Assembly (NCBI GenBank): GCA_013335175.1
Contig: JAAXWC010000006.1
Location: 1-64,000, forward strand
Reading direction: 5' to 3'
From: Candidatus Roizmanbacteria bacterium
GTDB taxonomy: Bacteria > Patescibacteriota > Microgenomatia > UBA1406 > GWC2-37-13
DNA: 64,000 nucleotides
Both the position numbers and the translations under genes were made by a program. Within the stretch, counting starts at the first letter, position 1. Every line of letters begins with the position of its first letter. Below the pieces are notes generated by a model, which saw only the letters and a program-made list of their open reading frames with translations, was not told the DNA's origin and made no database searches. This document shows, in pieces, positions 16,240-23,701 of this stretch.

Positions 16240-18372
16240 TTACAATGAAGTAAATCTCAAATCAATATTTTGTTTAAAAAACGGCAGCCACAAAATATTA
16301 TCTGGAAGATACATACCCTGGTTCTTAATTTCGTAGCCCGTACACATATAGGTATTTTTCAAAATCTTTTCAACATCACCCTTTGATTTTCCTGTAATCT
16401 TAGCAATAATTTCTTCCTTCGGAATATCTTTTGAAGCAACACTTTTCACCGAGAGCGTAAGCGATACTTTGTCATTTTTTACCGTAGGTTGACTCATGGT
16501 AAAGTGGATCCCATCTTCTGATAATTTGTACCCCGTCTGGACCTGAGTTTGGAGATACGTTTTTAGATAGTGCTTTACCTCAGACGTTTGATAGGCATAA
16601 TACTCAGCAGAAACCACTGCATCAAGAGCAACTTCTGCTGCGTCCTCTCCGATTTCTTTAGAAAATGTTGTTTTTCCAAGTGTAAAGGTTGTCAGGCCAT
16701 CAAGAACTTTTTTTTCATCACTCCCTTGCTGACTAACATCGGCTGTCATTTTTGTTTTTGCCTGATCTAACACCTGCTGTTTTAAATCATCATAATCTTT
16801 TTTAGTAACTGTCTGTACTTGTTTTTTTGAGCCTCCCGTAAACGCCTTTTCATTGATAGCAAAATACAAACTAGAAGACAGATTCCCAATTTTTAATCGT
16901 TGATTGGCGCCTATGTTTGATTCTGTACCAATTGCACTCGCCGTAACGGTTGTCTTTGCTTTACCTGCTTCTTTAACGACTTCGCCATTGATAATATTTT
17001 CCGATGATGAAGCCACTTTTATATCAGAATCCGTAACAAATGCAAGACCATTTACCGTTAAGGTTGTCCCTTTTTCGATTACCCGCGTTGTATCGTCAAA
17101 ATTATGAACCGTTACTTCACCACGAGCCGAATCCCCAATAGCACGCTGCCCTGTGGTTGTTTTTTTTGAGGTAAAGTGAGATGAGATAGTCGCTGTCTGT
17201 ATATCAAAACTATCATTTGGTTTGTCCAATGAAAGTGCAAGCGGAATCTCCTGGGTAAGTTCCTGCGTGGGAAGATAAGCGGTAACTCGAACTTTATGAA
17301 AGAAAAACTCCAAAATAAACAAAGCACTTACAATAAGGACCAGACCAACTATCAGCGAAAGTTTGGAAAACGAAAGGTTCAATTTTGGTACTTTTATGGT
17401 AAGAGTGGGAAGTTTCGGAAAACCAAAAGAGCGTTGAGACGCTGCTGAAATTGGTTTATCTGACAGCAACGGCGGAGTAACTTTGCTATCCGCATGAATA
17501 GTTGGATGAGTTTTATGAATATCTTCATTCATCACAAACCCGAGAACATCTTGCTTCTTTGCTGGTTCAGGTTCAGAAGGAATAGATTCTTCCTCATTTC
17601 CAAAATATTCCTGTTCCTCTTCATCTTCTTCACGAACCTCTCCGGTCGCATCCATAATTTGCTCAGAAAAAATATCGCGAAGATTACTGTATACCTCTTC
17701 TTCTTTCATAATCTCCGGGCGAGGTGGTTGCACAAAAAGATCGGTCTGCCACTTATGAGAAAGGATTGCCTGAGCTTCTGAATCTAAGGCAGTTGAATCG
17801 TATAAAATAATACGAGAGGGAAGAATCTGTCCTTTCAACTGAGATAGAACTTCAAGAATATCCTCCATGAAATGATTTGTGCGCGCCGCAGTTTGTTGAA
17901 AGAGTAACTTTCCTGATTTATAAACAAATAGTCCAAAATTAGTTTTGTCTAACTCCAGCAAAATGGCATTTAATGGCAGGCTTTCCTTTTTTTGCCAAGC
18001 ACGAGAAACAGCCTCGTGACATTCTATATACCCCAATGGCTTTAATTCGAGACTCTTCGAAAGAGACTTGATTATAGATTTATAGGGCTGTTTGATGTCT
18101 CCAGATGGAGCATCGATAAAGGAAGAATACAAAAAATAAATTACCTGTTCGACATGAACAGATGTGGTTTTTTCCAAACCAAAAAGAAGTTCGTCTATAT
18201 CTTCTGCCAATTGTTCAAATCCATTTGAATACGAAACTTTCTGTTTGTCTAGTGTATGCATTTCGCCGTTCTTTTCTTCATAAATAAACCCAACAGCCTC
18301 ATGTTCATGAAGAAATAGACCGAAATAGACATTTTTTTTATGGTTATTTTTGTTAAGTAAAGACCCAAACAT
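16240..18372 (-). CDS. Transmembrane protein: actin/PilM-like cytoplasmic half plus extracytoplasmic beta domain
   Basis: I know no named family for the whole 710-residue protein. Residues 1-230 resemble a degenerate actin/PilM/FtsA fold: VYFGLFLHEHEAVGFIYEE as a first hairpin, NAILLELDKTNFGLFVYKSGK as the second-phosphate-like hairpin, then SRIILYDST. A Glu-rich linker (about 245-275) precedes one membrane helix near 340-362 (SLIVGLVLIVSALFILEFF). Outside, GEVTVHNFDDTTRVIEKGTTL and the following ATG-like repeats (FVTDSDIKV, TVTASAIGTESNIG) resemble the core of baseplate-J-type proteins. The C-terminal 120 residues are a further unknown domain. It follows the anchored solute-binding gene by 1 nt and precedes the sortase gene by 11 nt. 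Confidence 0.7.
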   Translation of the reverse strand: MFGSLLNKNNHKKNVYFGLFLHEHEAVGFIYEEKNGEMHTLDKQKVSYSNGFEQLAEDIDELLFGLEKTTSVHVEQVIYFLYSSFIDAPSGDIKQPYKSIIKSLSKSLELKPLGYIECHEAVSRAWQKKESLPLNAILLELDKTNFGLFVYKSGKLLFQQTAARTNHFMEDILEVLSQLKGQILPSRIILYDSTALDSEAQAILSHKWQTDLFVQPPRPEIMKEEEVYSNLRDIFSEQIMDATGEVREEDEEEQEYFGNEEESIPSEPEPAKKQDVLGFVMNEDIHKTHPTIHADSKVTPPLLSDKPISAASQRSFGFPKLPTLTIKVPKLNLSFSKLSLIVGLVLIVSALFILEFFFHKVRVTAYLPTQELTQEIPLALSLDKPNDSFDIQTATISSHFTSKKTTTGQRAIGDSARGEVTVHNFDDTTRVIEKGTTLTVNGLAFVTDSDIKVASSSENIINGEVVKEAGKAKTTVTASAIGTESNIGANQRLKIGNLSSSLYFAINEKAFTGGSKKQVQTVTKKDYDDLKQQVLDQAKTKMTADVSQQGSDEKKVLDGLTTFTLGKTTFSKEIGEDAAEVALDAVVSAEYYAYQTSEVKHYLKTYLQTQVQTGYKLSEDGIHFTMSQPTVKNDKVSLTLSVKSVASKDIPKEEIIAKITGKSKGDVEKILKNTYMCTGYEIKNQGMYLPDNILWLPFFKQNIDLRFTSL

Positions 18373-18373
18373 A

Positions 18374-19882
18374 TTATTCTATTTTAAATTTAGAAAATAC
18401 CGAACTAATTCCCTGGCCAGCAGTTTTCATCGCTTCGCTATACGATACTCCCTGGGTAGTGGAGGTTACCGCATTTTCTAGGTAGGTAATAATTTCGTCA
18501 TTCAGACCGTTATCAAAGGTACGAGCTGAAAGGGGTAACGAGTAAACAGAATCCAGTTGGGAAGCAATGACATTGAGATACTCATTTGAACTAAGCATAC
18601 TTCCCAAATCCACCCGTGAATATGCTTGCCCGAACAACCGGACTTTGCTTTGCGCCTCAAACCGCTTCATTTCTGCATCCTTCGTTGATAAATATTTTAA
18701 AAACTTCCATGCTTCCAACTGATTCGCGCTAAATCGGGACACACCCTCCACCCAGTAACTCGCAAGGGAAATGGATTTTGAGCCGGGAACATTGGGGACA
18801 GAGGCAACTTTCACTTTTATATCCGGATTCATTGCTTTTATGGTGAGAACTTCCCAAAGGGGCACGATTGTCATAGCAACCTTTTCCTGAGCAAACGCCG
18901 TGATGGAATCGGGCATTGTATCGTTCCAATAATCGGTAGGCGCTTCAGCAAATTTACGATAAATCTCCAACGCTTGAGCGGCTTCAGGGGTATCTAACTT
19001 TTTGAGATTACCACCGTTTTGAAGGAGCATAAGCCCCAGTACCTCTGAAAAATGTTGAATATTGGTGGCAGTACCCAAAGCTATTCCCGAGGTTATCAAT
19101 TTATTATCAGAATCTTTAATTGATAGTTTTCCAACATCCTCCATTACTTCATCCCAGTTTGCGGGTGCTGTCAAAATACCCGCTTTTTTAAATAAATTTT
19201 CATTGTATGCAAGTACCAACATATCCATTTCCAGAGGAATACCATAGTAATGATCCTGAACTTTCAAATCTTTCGTATAAATAGGGTAAAATGTTTTTTC
19301 AAACTCCTGGTTGCTCATTATGCTTGAGGGGAGCGGAGTAACGACCTCCTGAATCTCTGGTAACCATGTGTTGTGAAATCGAAAAATATCTGGTCCCTGA
19401 CCATTTCGTCCACGGGCGATGAGCTTTTCGCGATAGGATTGAGGGGACATTTTTTCATAATTAATCTTTATAGTCGGGTTTTTTACCTGATATTCATTTA
19501 TTAGGGGCTCCATTATCTGTCGATCTTCCCACAGTCCCCAGTACGTGAGTGTGATAATTTTAGGAGCCTTCTTTGCCCCGAAAAACAACTGAAAGATAAG
19601 AAAAAATAGTATGAGCACCCCGAGTGCTCCGCCACCAATAAATAAAAACTTCATGCGATTATTTTCATTGAGAAGGAATGGATGACCAGCATCAATGACT
19701 TCATGACCAGCAACGGCATCTTCAGCAGAAGCTACATCTGAAGAAACTTCTTCCACCTGAAGTTCTTCCTCTGCAGGCAGTTCCTCTGGGGTGAGATTTT
19801 CATTTCCGTCAAAAATTGTCTTGGGTTCTTGTTTTAAGGGCGAAGATTGATTTTCCTTATTATTTTCAGTATTATCATTCAT
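18374..19882 (-). CDS. Orphan family 1 extracellular solute-binding protein with acidic cytoplasmic tail
   Basis: Residues 1-75 are acidic and Gln/Asn-rich (EELPAEEELQVEEV), which is not a signal peptide. One membrane helix follows at about 80-103 (FLFIGGGALGVLILFFLIF), then an extracytoplasmic periplasmic-binding domain of about 390 residues: ITLTYWGLWEDRQIMEPLI, GPDIFRFHNTW, YGIPLEMDM, ALGTATNIQHF, AMTIVPLWE. These are typical of the sugar-binding (MalE-like, family 1) group. No permease or ATPase gene of a sugar transporter is near. It may sense or present a glycan, or serve a distant transporter. Its start codon is 6 bp from that of the divergent VanW gene. Confidence 0.85.
   Translation of the reverse strand: MNDNTENNKENQSSPLKQEPKTIFDGNENLTPEELPAEEELQVEEVSSDVASAEDAVAGHEVIDAGHPFLLNENNRMKFLFIGGGALGVLILFFLIFQLFFGAKKAPKIITLTYWGLWEDRQIMEPLINEYQVKNPTIKINYEKMSPQSYREKLIARGRNGQGPDIFRFHNTWLPEIQEVVTPLPSSIMSNQEFEKTFYPIYTKDLKVQDHYYGIPLEMDMLVLAYNENLFKKAGILTAPANWDEVMEDVGKLSIKDSDNKLITSGIALGTATNIQHFSEVLGLMLLQNGGNLKKLDTPEAAQALEIYRKFAEAPTDYWNDTMPDSITAFAQEKVAMTIVPLWEVLTIKAMNPDIKVKVASVPNVPGSKSISLASYWVEGVSRFSANQLEAWKFLKYLSTKDAEMKRFEAQSKVRLFGQAYSRVDLGSMLSSNEYLNVIASQLDSVYSLPLSARTFDNGLNDEIITYLENAVTSTTQGVSYSEAMKTAGQGISSVFSKFKIE
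19847..19875 (+). promoter_or_regulatory. Promoter for the VanW-family gene
   Basis: TTGATT (19847-19852), 17 nt, TATTAT (19870-19875) lies entirely within the 5' end of the divergent solute-binding gene, with the ATG at 19889, so the leader would be about 5-7 nt. For the opposite gene TATCAT (19889-19894 on the minus strand) lies exactly 6 nt before its ATG and overlaps the VanW start codon. Confidence 0.5.
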
Positions 19883-19888
19883 AATTCT

Positions 19889-21313
19889 ATGATAGCAAAT
19901 ACCAGAAAAAAAACTAGTATCTTTCGGATACTCACCCTCATACTAGGAATTTCATTCGCGCTTTTGTTCTTTACCGTACTTATTCTTGGGAACTATATCG
20001 TGTTTATGGAGAAAAAACTCTCTTCCAGTCTGTATCCTGGTGTATTCATAGATAAGCAGGAAGTAGGCTATAAAACAGCTGCCCAACTCAAAAAAGAATA
20101 TCAAGCAAAATACGCATATCTCCAAAATAAAGCTTTTACCATACGATACAAAGATCAACCGGTAGCGACTCTTTCTGCAGAAAAAATAAACCTTCATTCA
20201 AATGCAAATGAGATTGTCGACCGCGCATACCTCGTGGGCCGTACCCCACACATACCAACGCGTGTAACTCAAAAACTGCTATCTCTATTGCATCTTTCTA
20301 CATTTCAGTTCTCTACCTACGTCACCTATGATAAAAACTCCATTGATGAGGTACTCGGTGACCTAGAAGATAGGTTTAATCAGAAACCAAAGGATGCTCT
20401 CTTTACCTTTGAAAATGGGAAGGTTAAAGAATTTAGTAAAGATGAACCGGGACTCCGGATTAAATCAAATATGGTACGGCTTCACTTGGAACGAGCAGTA
20501 TTTGACGTTTCAACCAATCCCCAGGCCTCAACTACGATTACTCTGGAAGATGAGGTTATCCAACCAGAGATTACCTTAGCAAAGGCAAACAACTTTGGGA
20601 TTGAAGAACTTATCGGTGAAGGGGTATCTAATTTTACTCATTCAATCCCTTCGCGTATCTATAACGTCAATATTGCCAGTTCAAAATTCAACGGCGTACT
20701 CATCGAAAAAGATAAAGATATTTCATTTAATCAGATCGTTGGTGAAATTTCAGCACGTACCGGATACCAGCCAGCCTACATTATTCAAAATGGCAGAACT
20801 GTCTTGGGTGATGGTGGCGGGGTATGTCAGGTTTCTACCACACTCTTTCGTGCTGCTATGAATGCCGGATTGCCCATTCTCGAACGCCATGCACACGCCT
20901 ATCGTGTGGGGTACTATGAGAATGATTCTAAACCAGGGTTTGACGCAACGGTTTACTCCCCGACTGTCGACTTACGCATTAAAAATGACACGGGAGCAGC
21001 TATTTTAATTCTGACAGAAATTGATAAAGACAAAAATCTTCTCTACTTTCGACTGTATGGTAAAAAAGATGGTCGAAAGTCAGAAATTTCTGAACCGGTT
21101 ATTTCTGATCAAGCTCCGCCGTTACCAGCAGTCTATCAAGATGATCCTACGTTGAAAAAAGGAGTAACGAAACAAGTAGACTATCCGGCATGGGGCGCTA
21201 AATCTGTATTTAACTACAAAATTACGTACGCTACGAATAAAATAGAAGAACAAAAATTCGTTTCTGTGTACAAACCTTGGGCACCTGTTTACTTAGTCGG
21301 TACTGCTGATTAA
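19889..21313 (+). CDS. VanW-family protein with peptidoglycan-binding-like domain
   Basis: The 474-residue protein starts with a signal-anchor (LTLILGISFALLFFTVLILGNYI, about 15-36). Then comes a YoaR-type putative peptidoglycan-binding region (YPGVFIDKQEVGYKT on), followed by the VanW domain with its signature DGGGVCQVSTTLFRAA (about 307-322) and RVGYYENDSKPGFDATVYSP. The end (KKGVTKQVDYPAWG, YKITYATNK) looks like a G5-type strand pair. Family members are wall-associated and of unresolved biochemical role; none confers vancomycin resistance alone. Start MIANTRKK is preferred over an upstream in-frame start that overlaps the divergent gene. Its 3' end overlaps rlmN by 21 nt. Confidence 0.88.
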   Translation: MIANTRKKTSIFRILTLILGISFALLFFTVLILGNYIVFMEKKLSSSLYPGVFIDKQEVGYKTAAQLKKEYQAKYAYLQNKAFTIRYKDQPVATLSAEKINLHSNANEIVDRAYLVGRTPHIPTRVTQKLLSLLHLSTFQFSTYVTYDKNSIDEVLGDLEDRFNQKPKDALFTFENGKVKEFSKDEPGLRIKSNMVRLHLERAVFDVSTNPQASTTITLEDEVIQPEITLAKANNFGIEELIGEGVSNFTHSIPSRIYNVNIASSKFNGVLIEKDKDISFNQIVGEISARTGYQPAYIIQNGRTVLGDGGGVCQVSTTLFRAAMNAGLPILERHAHAYRVGYYENDSKPGFDATVYSPTVDLRIKNDTGAAILILTEIDKDKNLLYFRLYGKKDGRKSEISEPVISDQAPPLPAVYQDDPTLKKGVTKQVDYPAWGAKSVFNYKITYATNKIEEQKFVSVYKPWAPVYLVGTAD

Positions 21314-22297
21314 CTGACCACATGCAGCTTGGATATCATCTCCCATAGTCACCCTGAGCGTGTACGGGATGTTGTTTTGACGAAGAATTTCTGCGAAACG
21401 ATGAACCTGATTATTACTCGGACGTTCATACAAACTCCCGGCAACCGGATTATTTGGAATTAAATTCACATGGGCGAACCGTCTTTTTAAGAGTTCAACG
21501 AGCTGTTTTGCATGGAGTTCCTGATCATTTACTCCTTTTATAAGGATATATTCAAATGTGATTCGTTTGTTCGTCTTTTTGGTATATTCATCGAGAACTA
21601 CGAATAACTCAGGTAACGGAACAAGTTTCGCGACCGGCATCAATTGTTCTCGCAATTGTTGAGTTGGAGCATGAAGACTAATAGCAATTCTCCCCTTAAA
21701 TCCATGCGACAGGAACTGTTGCAACTGAACTGCATATCCTGAGGTAGAAATCGTAACTCTACGATCACTCATTGCCATTTTTCCCGGGTCGGTAAAAATA
21801 TCTATCGCTTGTTCTACTTGCTCTAAATTAAGCATTGGCTCTCCCATTCCCATAAAAACAATATTCGTAACACTTTGGTTTTCGCGTTTGAGGAGTCGTT
21901 GAAAATGCAATACCTGATCAACGATTTCATCGGCAGAAAGAAGCGCTCTGAGTCCCATTTGACCGGTAGCACAGAATGTACATTTTACCGGACAACCGAC
22001 CATACAACTCACACATACCGTATTTCTTCCATCACCATGGCGCATTAGCACTGTTTCAATCTGTTGTTTGTCAGTACGAGAAAATACGGTTTTGTATACG
22101 TCCTTATGTTCTGAAATAAGCGTTTTTACTTCTTCCAGACGAGAAAATAGAGTCTCTGCGGCAAGCTGTTGCCGTAGGTCTTTCGGCCAAGTTGTGAGTC
22201 CATCAAATGAATCTATCGGCTCCTGATAATACGCTTTATAAAACTGTGTTTCCCGGTATCGTGGGAGAGCATGTATAGCTATAAACTGGTTGATCAT
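21293..22297 (-). CDS. rlmN: 23S rRNA (adenine2503-C2)-methyltransferase
   Basis: This 334-residue radical SAM enzyme carries the cluster motif C-x3-C-x2-C as GCPVKCTFCATG (Cys102, 106, 109), the GEPMLN SAM-contact stretch (MGMGEPMLN), and the second catalytic Cys near the C-terminus in QAACGQL. It methylates A2503 of 23S rRNA and A37 of some tRNAs using two SAM molecules. It is distinguished from the resistance enzyme Cfr by overall similarity to RlmN, but this cannot be proven by eye. Length is slightly short. The 3' end overlaps the convergent VanW gene. Confidence 0.93.
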   Translation of the reverse strand: MINQFIAIHALPRYRETQFYKAYYQEPIDSFDGLTTWPKDLRQQLAAETLFSRLEEVKTLISEHKDVYKTVFSRTDKQQIETVLMRHGDGRNTVCVSCMVGCPVKCTFCATGQMGLRALLSADEIVDQVLHFQRLLKRENQSVTNIVFMGMGEPMLNLEQVEQAIDIFTDPGKMAMSDRRVTISTSGYAVQLQQFLSHGFKGRIAISLHAPTQQLREQLMPVAKLVPLPELFVVLDEYTKKTNKRITFEYILIKGVNDQELHAKQLVELLKRRFAHVNLIPNNPVAGSLYERPSNNQVHRFAEILRQNNIPYTLRVTMGDDIQAACGQLISSTD

Positions 22298-22371
22298 GGT
22301 ACGATAAAATGATATAGTAATATTTGGGCTATTTTGTTACGTTTAAAGTATATTAAAAATTTACTCATTTC

Positions 22372-22542
22372 ATGATAAAAAAAAGCACCTCTCAAAAAGG
22401 AATTTCTACACTACTACTCCTTGTTCTCGTAGTAGTCATATTTGTCATTATTGCAGCAGTCTCGCAAATTGTGCTGAAATCGACAAATAAACTCGAAAAT
22501 CGAGATATTCCAACACAACAAAATGATCATAATGGCCTATAA
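22372..22542 (+). CDS. Small membrane protein (56 residues) with prepilin-like N-terminus
   Basis: The frame encodes MIKKSTSQKGISTL followed by a long hydrophobic helix (LLLVLVVVIFVIIAAVSQIVL) and a polar tail ending NDHNGL. A short basic leader ending in Lys-Gly before a hydrophobic helix is reminiscent of type IV prepilin cleavage sites, but the conserved Glu5 is absent and the body is too short for a pilin. It may simply be a single-pass membrane peptide. A bidirectional terminator follows 17 nt after the stop, which supports it being a transcribed unit. Confidence 0.55.
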   Translation: MIKKSTSQKGISTLLLLVLVVVIFVIIAAVSQIVLKSTNKLENRDIPTQQNDHNGL

Positions 22543-22558
22543 ATAATAGGCAAAAAAA

Positions 22559-22611
22559 AACTATCTGCCTCCATGTAGGAAAATCCTATATTTCAACAGA
22601 TAGTATTTTTT
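22559..22611. terminator. Bidirectional intrinsic terminator
   Basis: An outer stem ACTATCTG/CAGATAGT (22560-22567 and 22597-22604) has A-rich sequence on its left and seven T on its right; an inner hairpin TAGGA-AAA-TCCTA lies in its loop. It sits between the convergent small membrane gene (stop 22542) and RRM gene (stop 22616), serving both. Confidence 0.75.
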
Positions 22612-22615
22612 TGTA

Positions 22616-22924
22616 TTAGTAACTTCGGCGATGAGGTCGAAATCCACTATTACCACCACCATTACGTGACTCTTCTTTTGGTCGAGCAACGTTAACGATG
22701 ATTTTGCGTCCTTCAACTTCTTGTTCATTCATAGCTCGGACAGCATTTCCAGCAGATTCTTCATTGTCAAAAGTGACAAATCCGAAACCTTTGGATCTAC
22801 CTGTCATTCTATCAGAAATGACGACTGCATCAGTGATTTCACCAAACTGTGAAAACATTTCACGAAGCGTGTCATTGGTCATAGACCAAGGAAGATTACC
22901 GACGTATAATTTATTATTTTGCAT
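22616..22924 (-). CDS. RRM-domain RNA-binding protein
   Basis: The 102-residue protein is a single RNA recognition motif with RNP2 LYVGNLPW (6-13) and RNP1 RSKGFGFVTF (43-52), plus a Gly/Arg-rich tail (RNGGGNSGFRPHRR). Similar small RRM proteins occur in cyanobacteria and other bacteria, some of them cold-induced. It should bind single-stranded RNA in the cytoplasm. It has one of only two textbook Shine-Dalgarno sequences seen here, AAAGGAGGTG at 22936-22945 (minus strand), 11 nt before the ATG. The upstream region up to 23037 has two TATAAT elements, one of them an extended -10, giving a leader of up to about 100 nt. Confidence 0.93.
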   Translation of the reverse strand: MQNNKLYVGNLPWSMTNDTLREMFSQFGEITDAVVISDRMTGRSKGFGFVTFDNEESAGNAVRAMNEQEVEGRKIIVNVARPKEESRNGGGNSGFRPHRRSY

Positions 22925-22982
22925 GTATGTTATTTCACCTCCTTTTGATTGGTATAATCTAACAGAGAAGTAGTCTTACTGA

Positions 22983-23037
22983 ATTATAATCAACGCAGTT
23001 TCCTAAACATTCTGTCTAACTACTGTACATTATAGCA
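22983..23037 (-). promoter_or_regulatory. Promoter region of the RRM gene
   Basis: On the minus strand TGCTATAAT (23029-23037) is an extended -10 element and a second TATAAT lies at 22983-22988. Neither has a convincing -35. Starts from them would leave leaders of roughly 100 and 50 nt before the strong Shine-Dalgarno of the RRM gene, unusual in a window where most leaders look absent. Confidence 0.4.
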
Positions 23038-23055
23038 GAAATAAATAGAGTTTGA

Positions 23056-23655
23056 TTAGAAAAACAGTTTTCTGCCTAATCGATAGTTGAGTACCTTTAC
23101 TTTTCGTTCTCCTATGGGTTTTGCGGGAACACCACCTACTATGGCAAGAGGTGAAACATCTTTGGTTACTACTGCCCCTGCAGCAATAACGGCGCCTTTC
23201 CCAATCGTTACCCCTGGCAGTATGATGGCTCGCGGACCGACGAAAACATAATCTTCTATCGTTACTGGCTCAGATTTTGCTTCAAAAAATTCGTCTTCAA
23301 CATCGTGCTCTGAGTTATAAACCATTACTTCACTTGCAAAATCTACATGATTTCCAATCCGAAGCGGAGCACGGCCATCAAGTACGGTGTTATCCCCTAA
23401 GATAGTATCATCGCCTATGGTAATACCACGAGGATTATAAAATTTCGCGCCACGATGAATAATGCTCCCTTTCCCAATACCCAATCCAGCAAGTCGATAT
23501 ATGAAGACTCGTACGCTATTTAAAGGAAGAGCTCCTACAAGAGTAAGCCAATTCAGTGTAATTTCTAATCCCCAAGATCGAAAACGATTTACTCCCTTGG
23601 AAAATACTTGTGCATTGGTAAGCGCCTGTCCATGCCGGTCTTTTAGAAAAACCAT
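23056..23655 (-). CDS. Left-handed beta-helix acyltransferase (hexapeptide repeats)
   Basis: From the internal ATG giving [10 protein letters not shown] the protein has 199 residues. From about residue 70 it shows imperfect hexapeptide repeats ([62 protein letters not shown], in pieces) of the LbetaH fold, with His in the [11 protein letters not shown] loop as likely catalytic base and [21 protein letters not shown] at the end, typical of maltose/galactoside or WcaF-type O-acetyltransferases. It probably acetylates a sugar of a surface glycan. The start at 23655 is preferred because TATAAT (23662-23667) lies 6 nt upstream; a start at 23673 would put that -10 element inside the gene. Confidence 0.85.
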   Translation of the reverse strand: MVFLKDRHGQALTNAQVFSKGVNRFRSWGLEITLNWLTLVGALPLNSVRVFIYRLAGLGIGKGSIIHRGAKFYNPRGITIGDDTILGDNTVLDGRAPLRIGNHVDFASEVMVYNSEHDVEDEFFEAKSEPVTIEDYVFVGPRAIILPGVTIGKGAVIAAGAVVTKDVSPLAIVGGVPAKPIGERKVKVLNYRLGRKLFF

Positions 23656-23701
23656 ACCTCTATTATAACGCATTTTTGTATCAATCTATCAGAATACGGA
23701 A

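Noticed and set aside
21293-22297. rlmN considered as the resistance methyltransferase Cfr
   Set aside because: Length, the context and general similarity favour RlmN; there is no feature specific for Cfr that can be seen without alignment.
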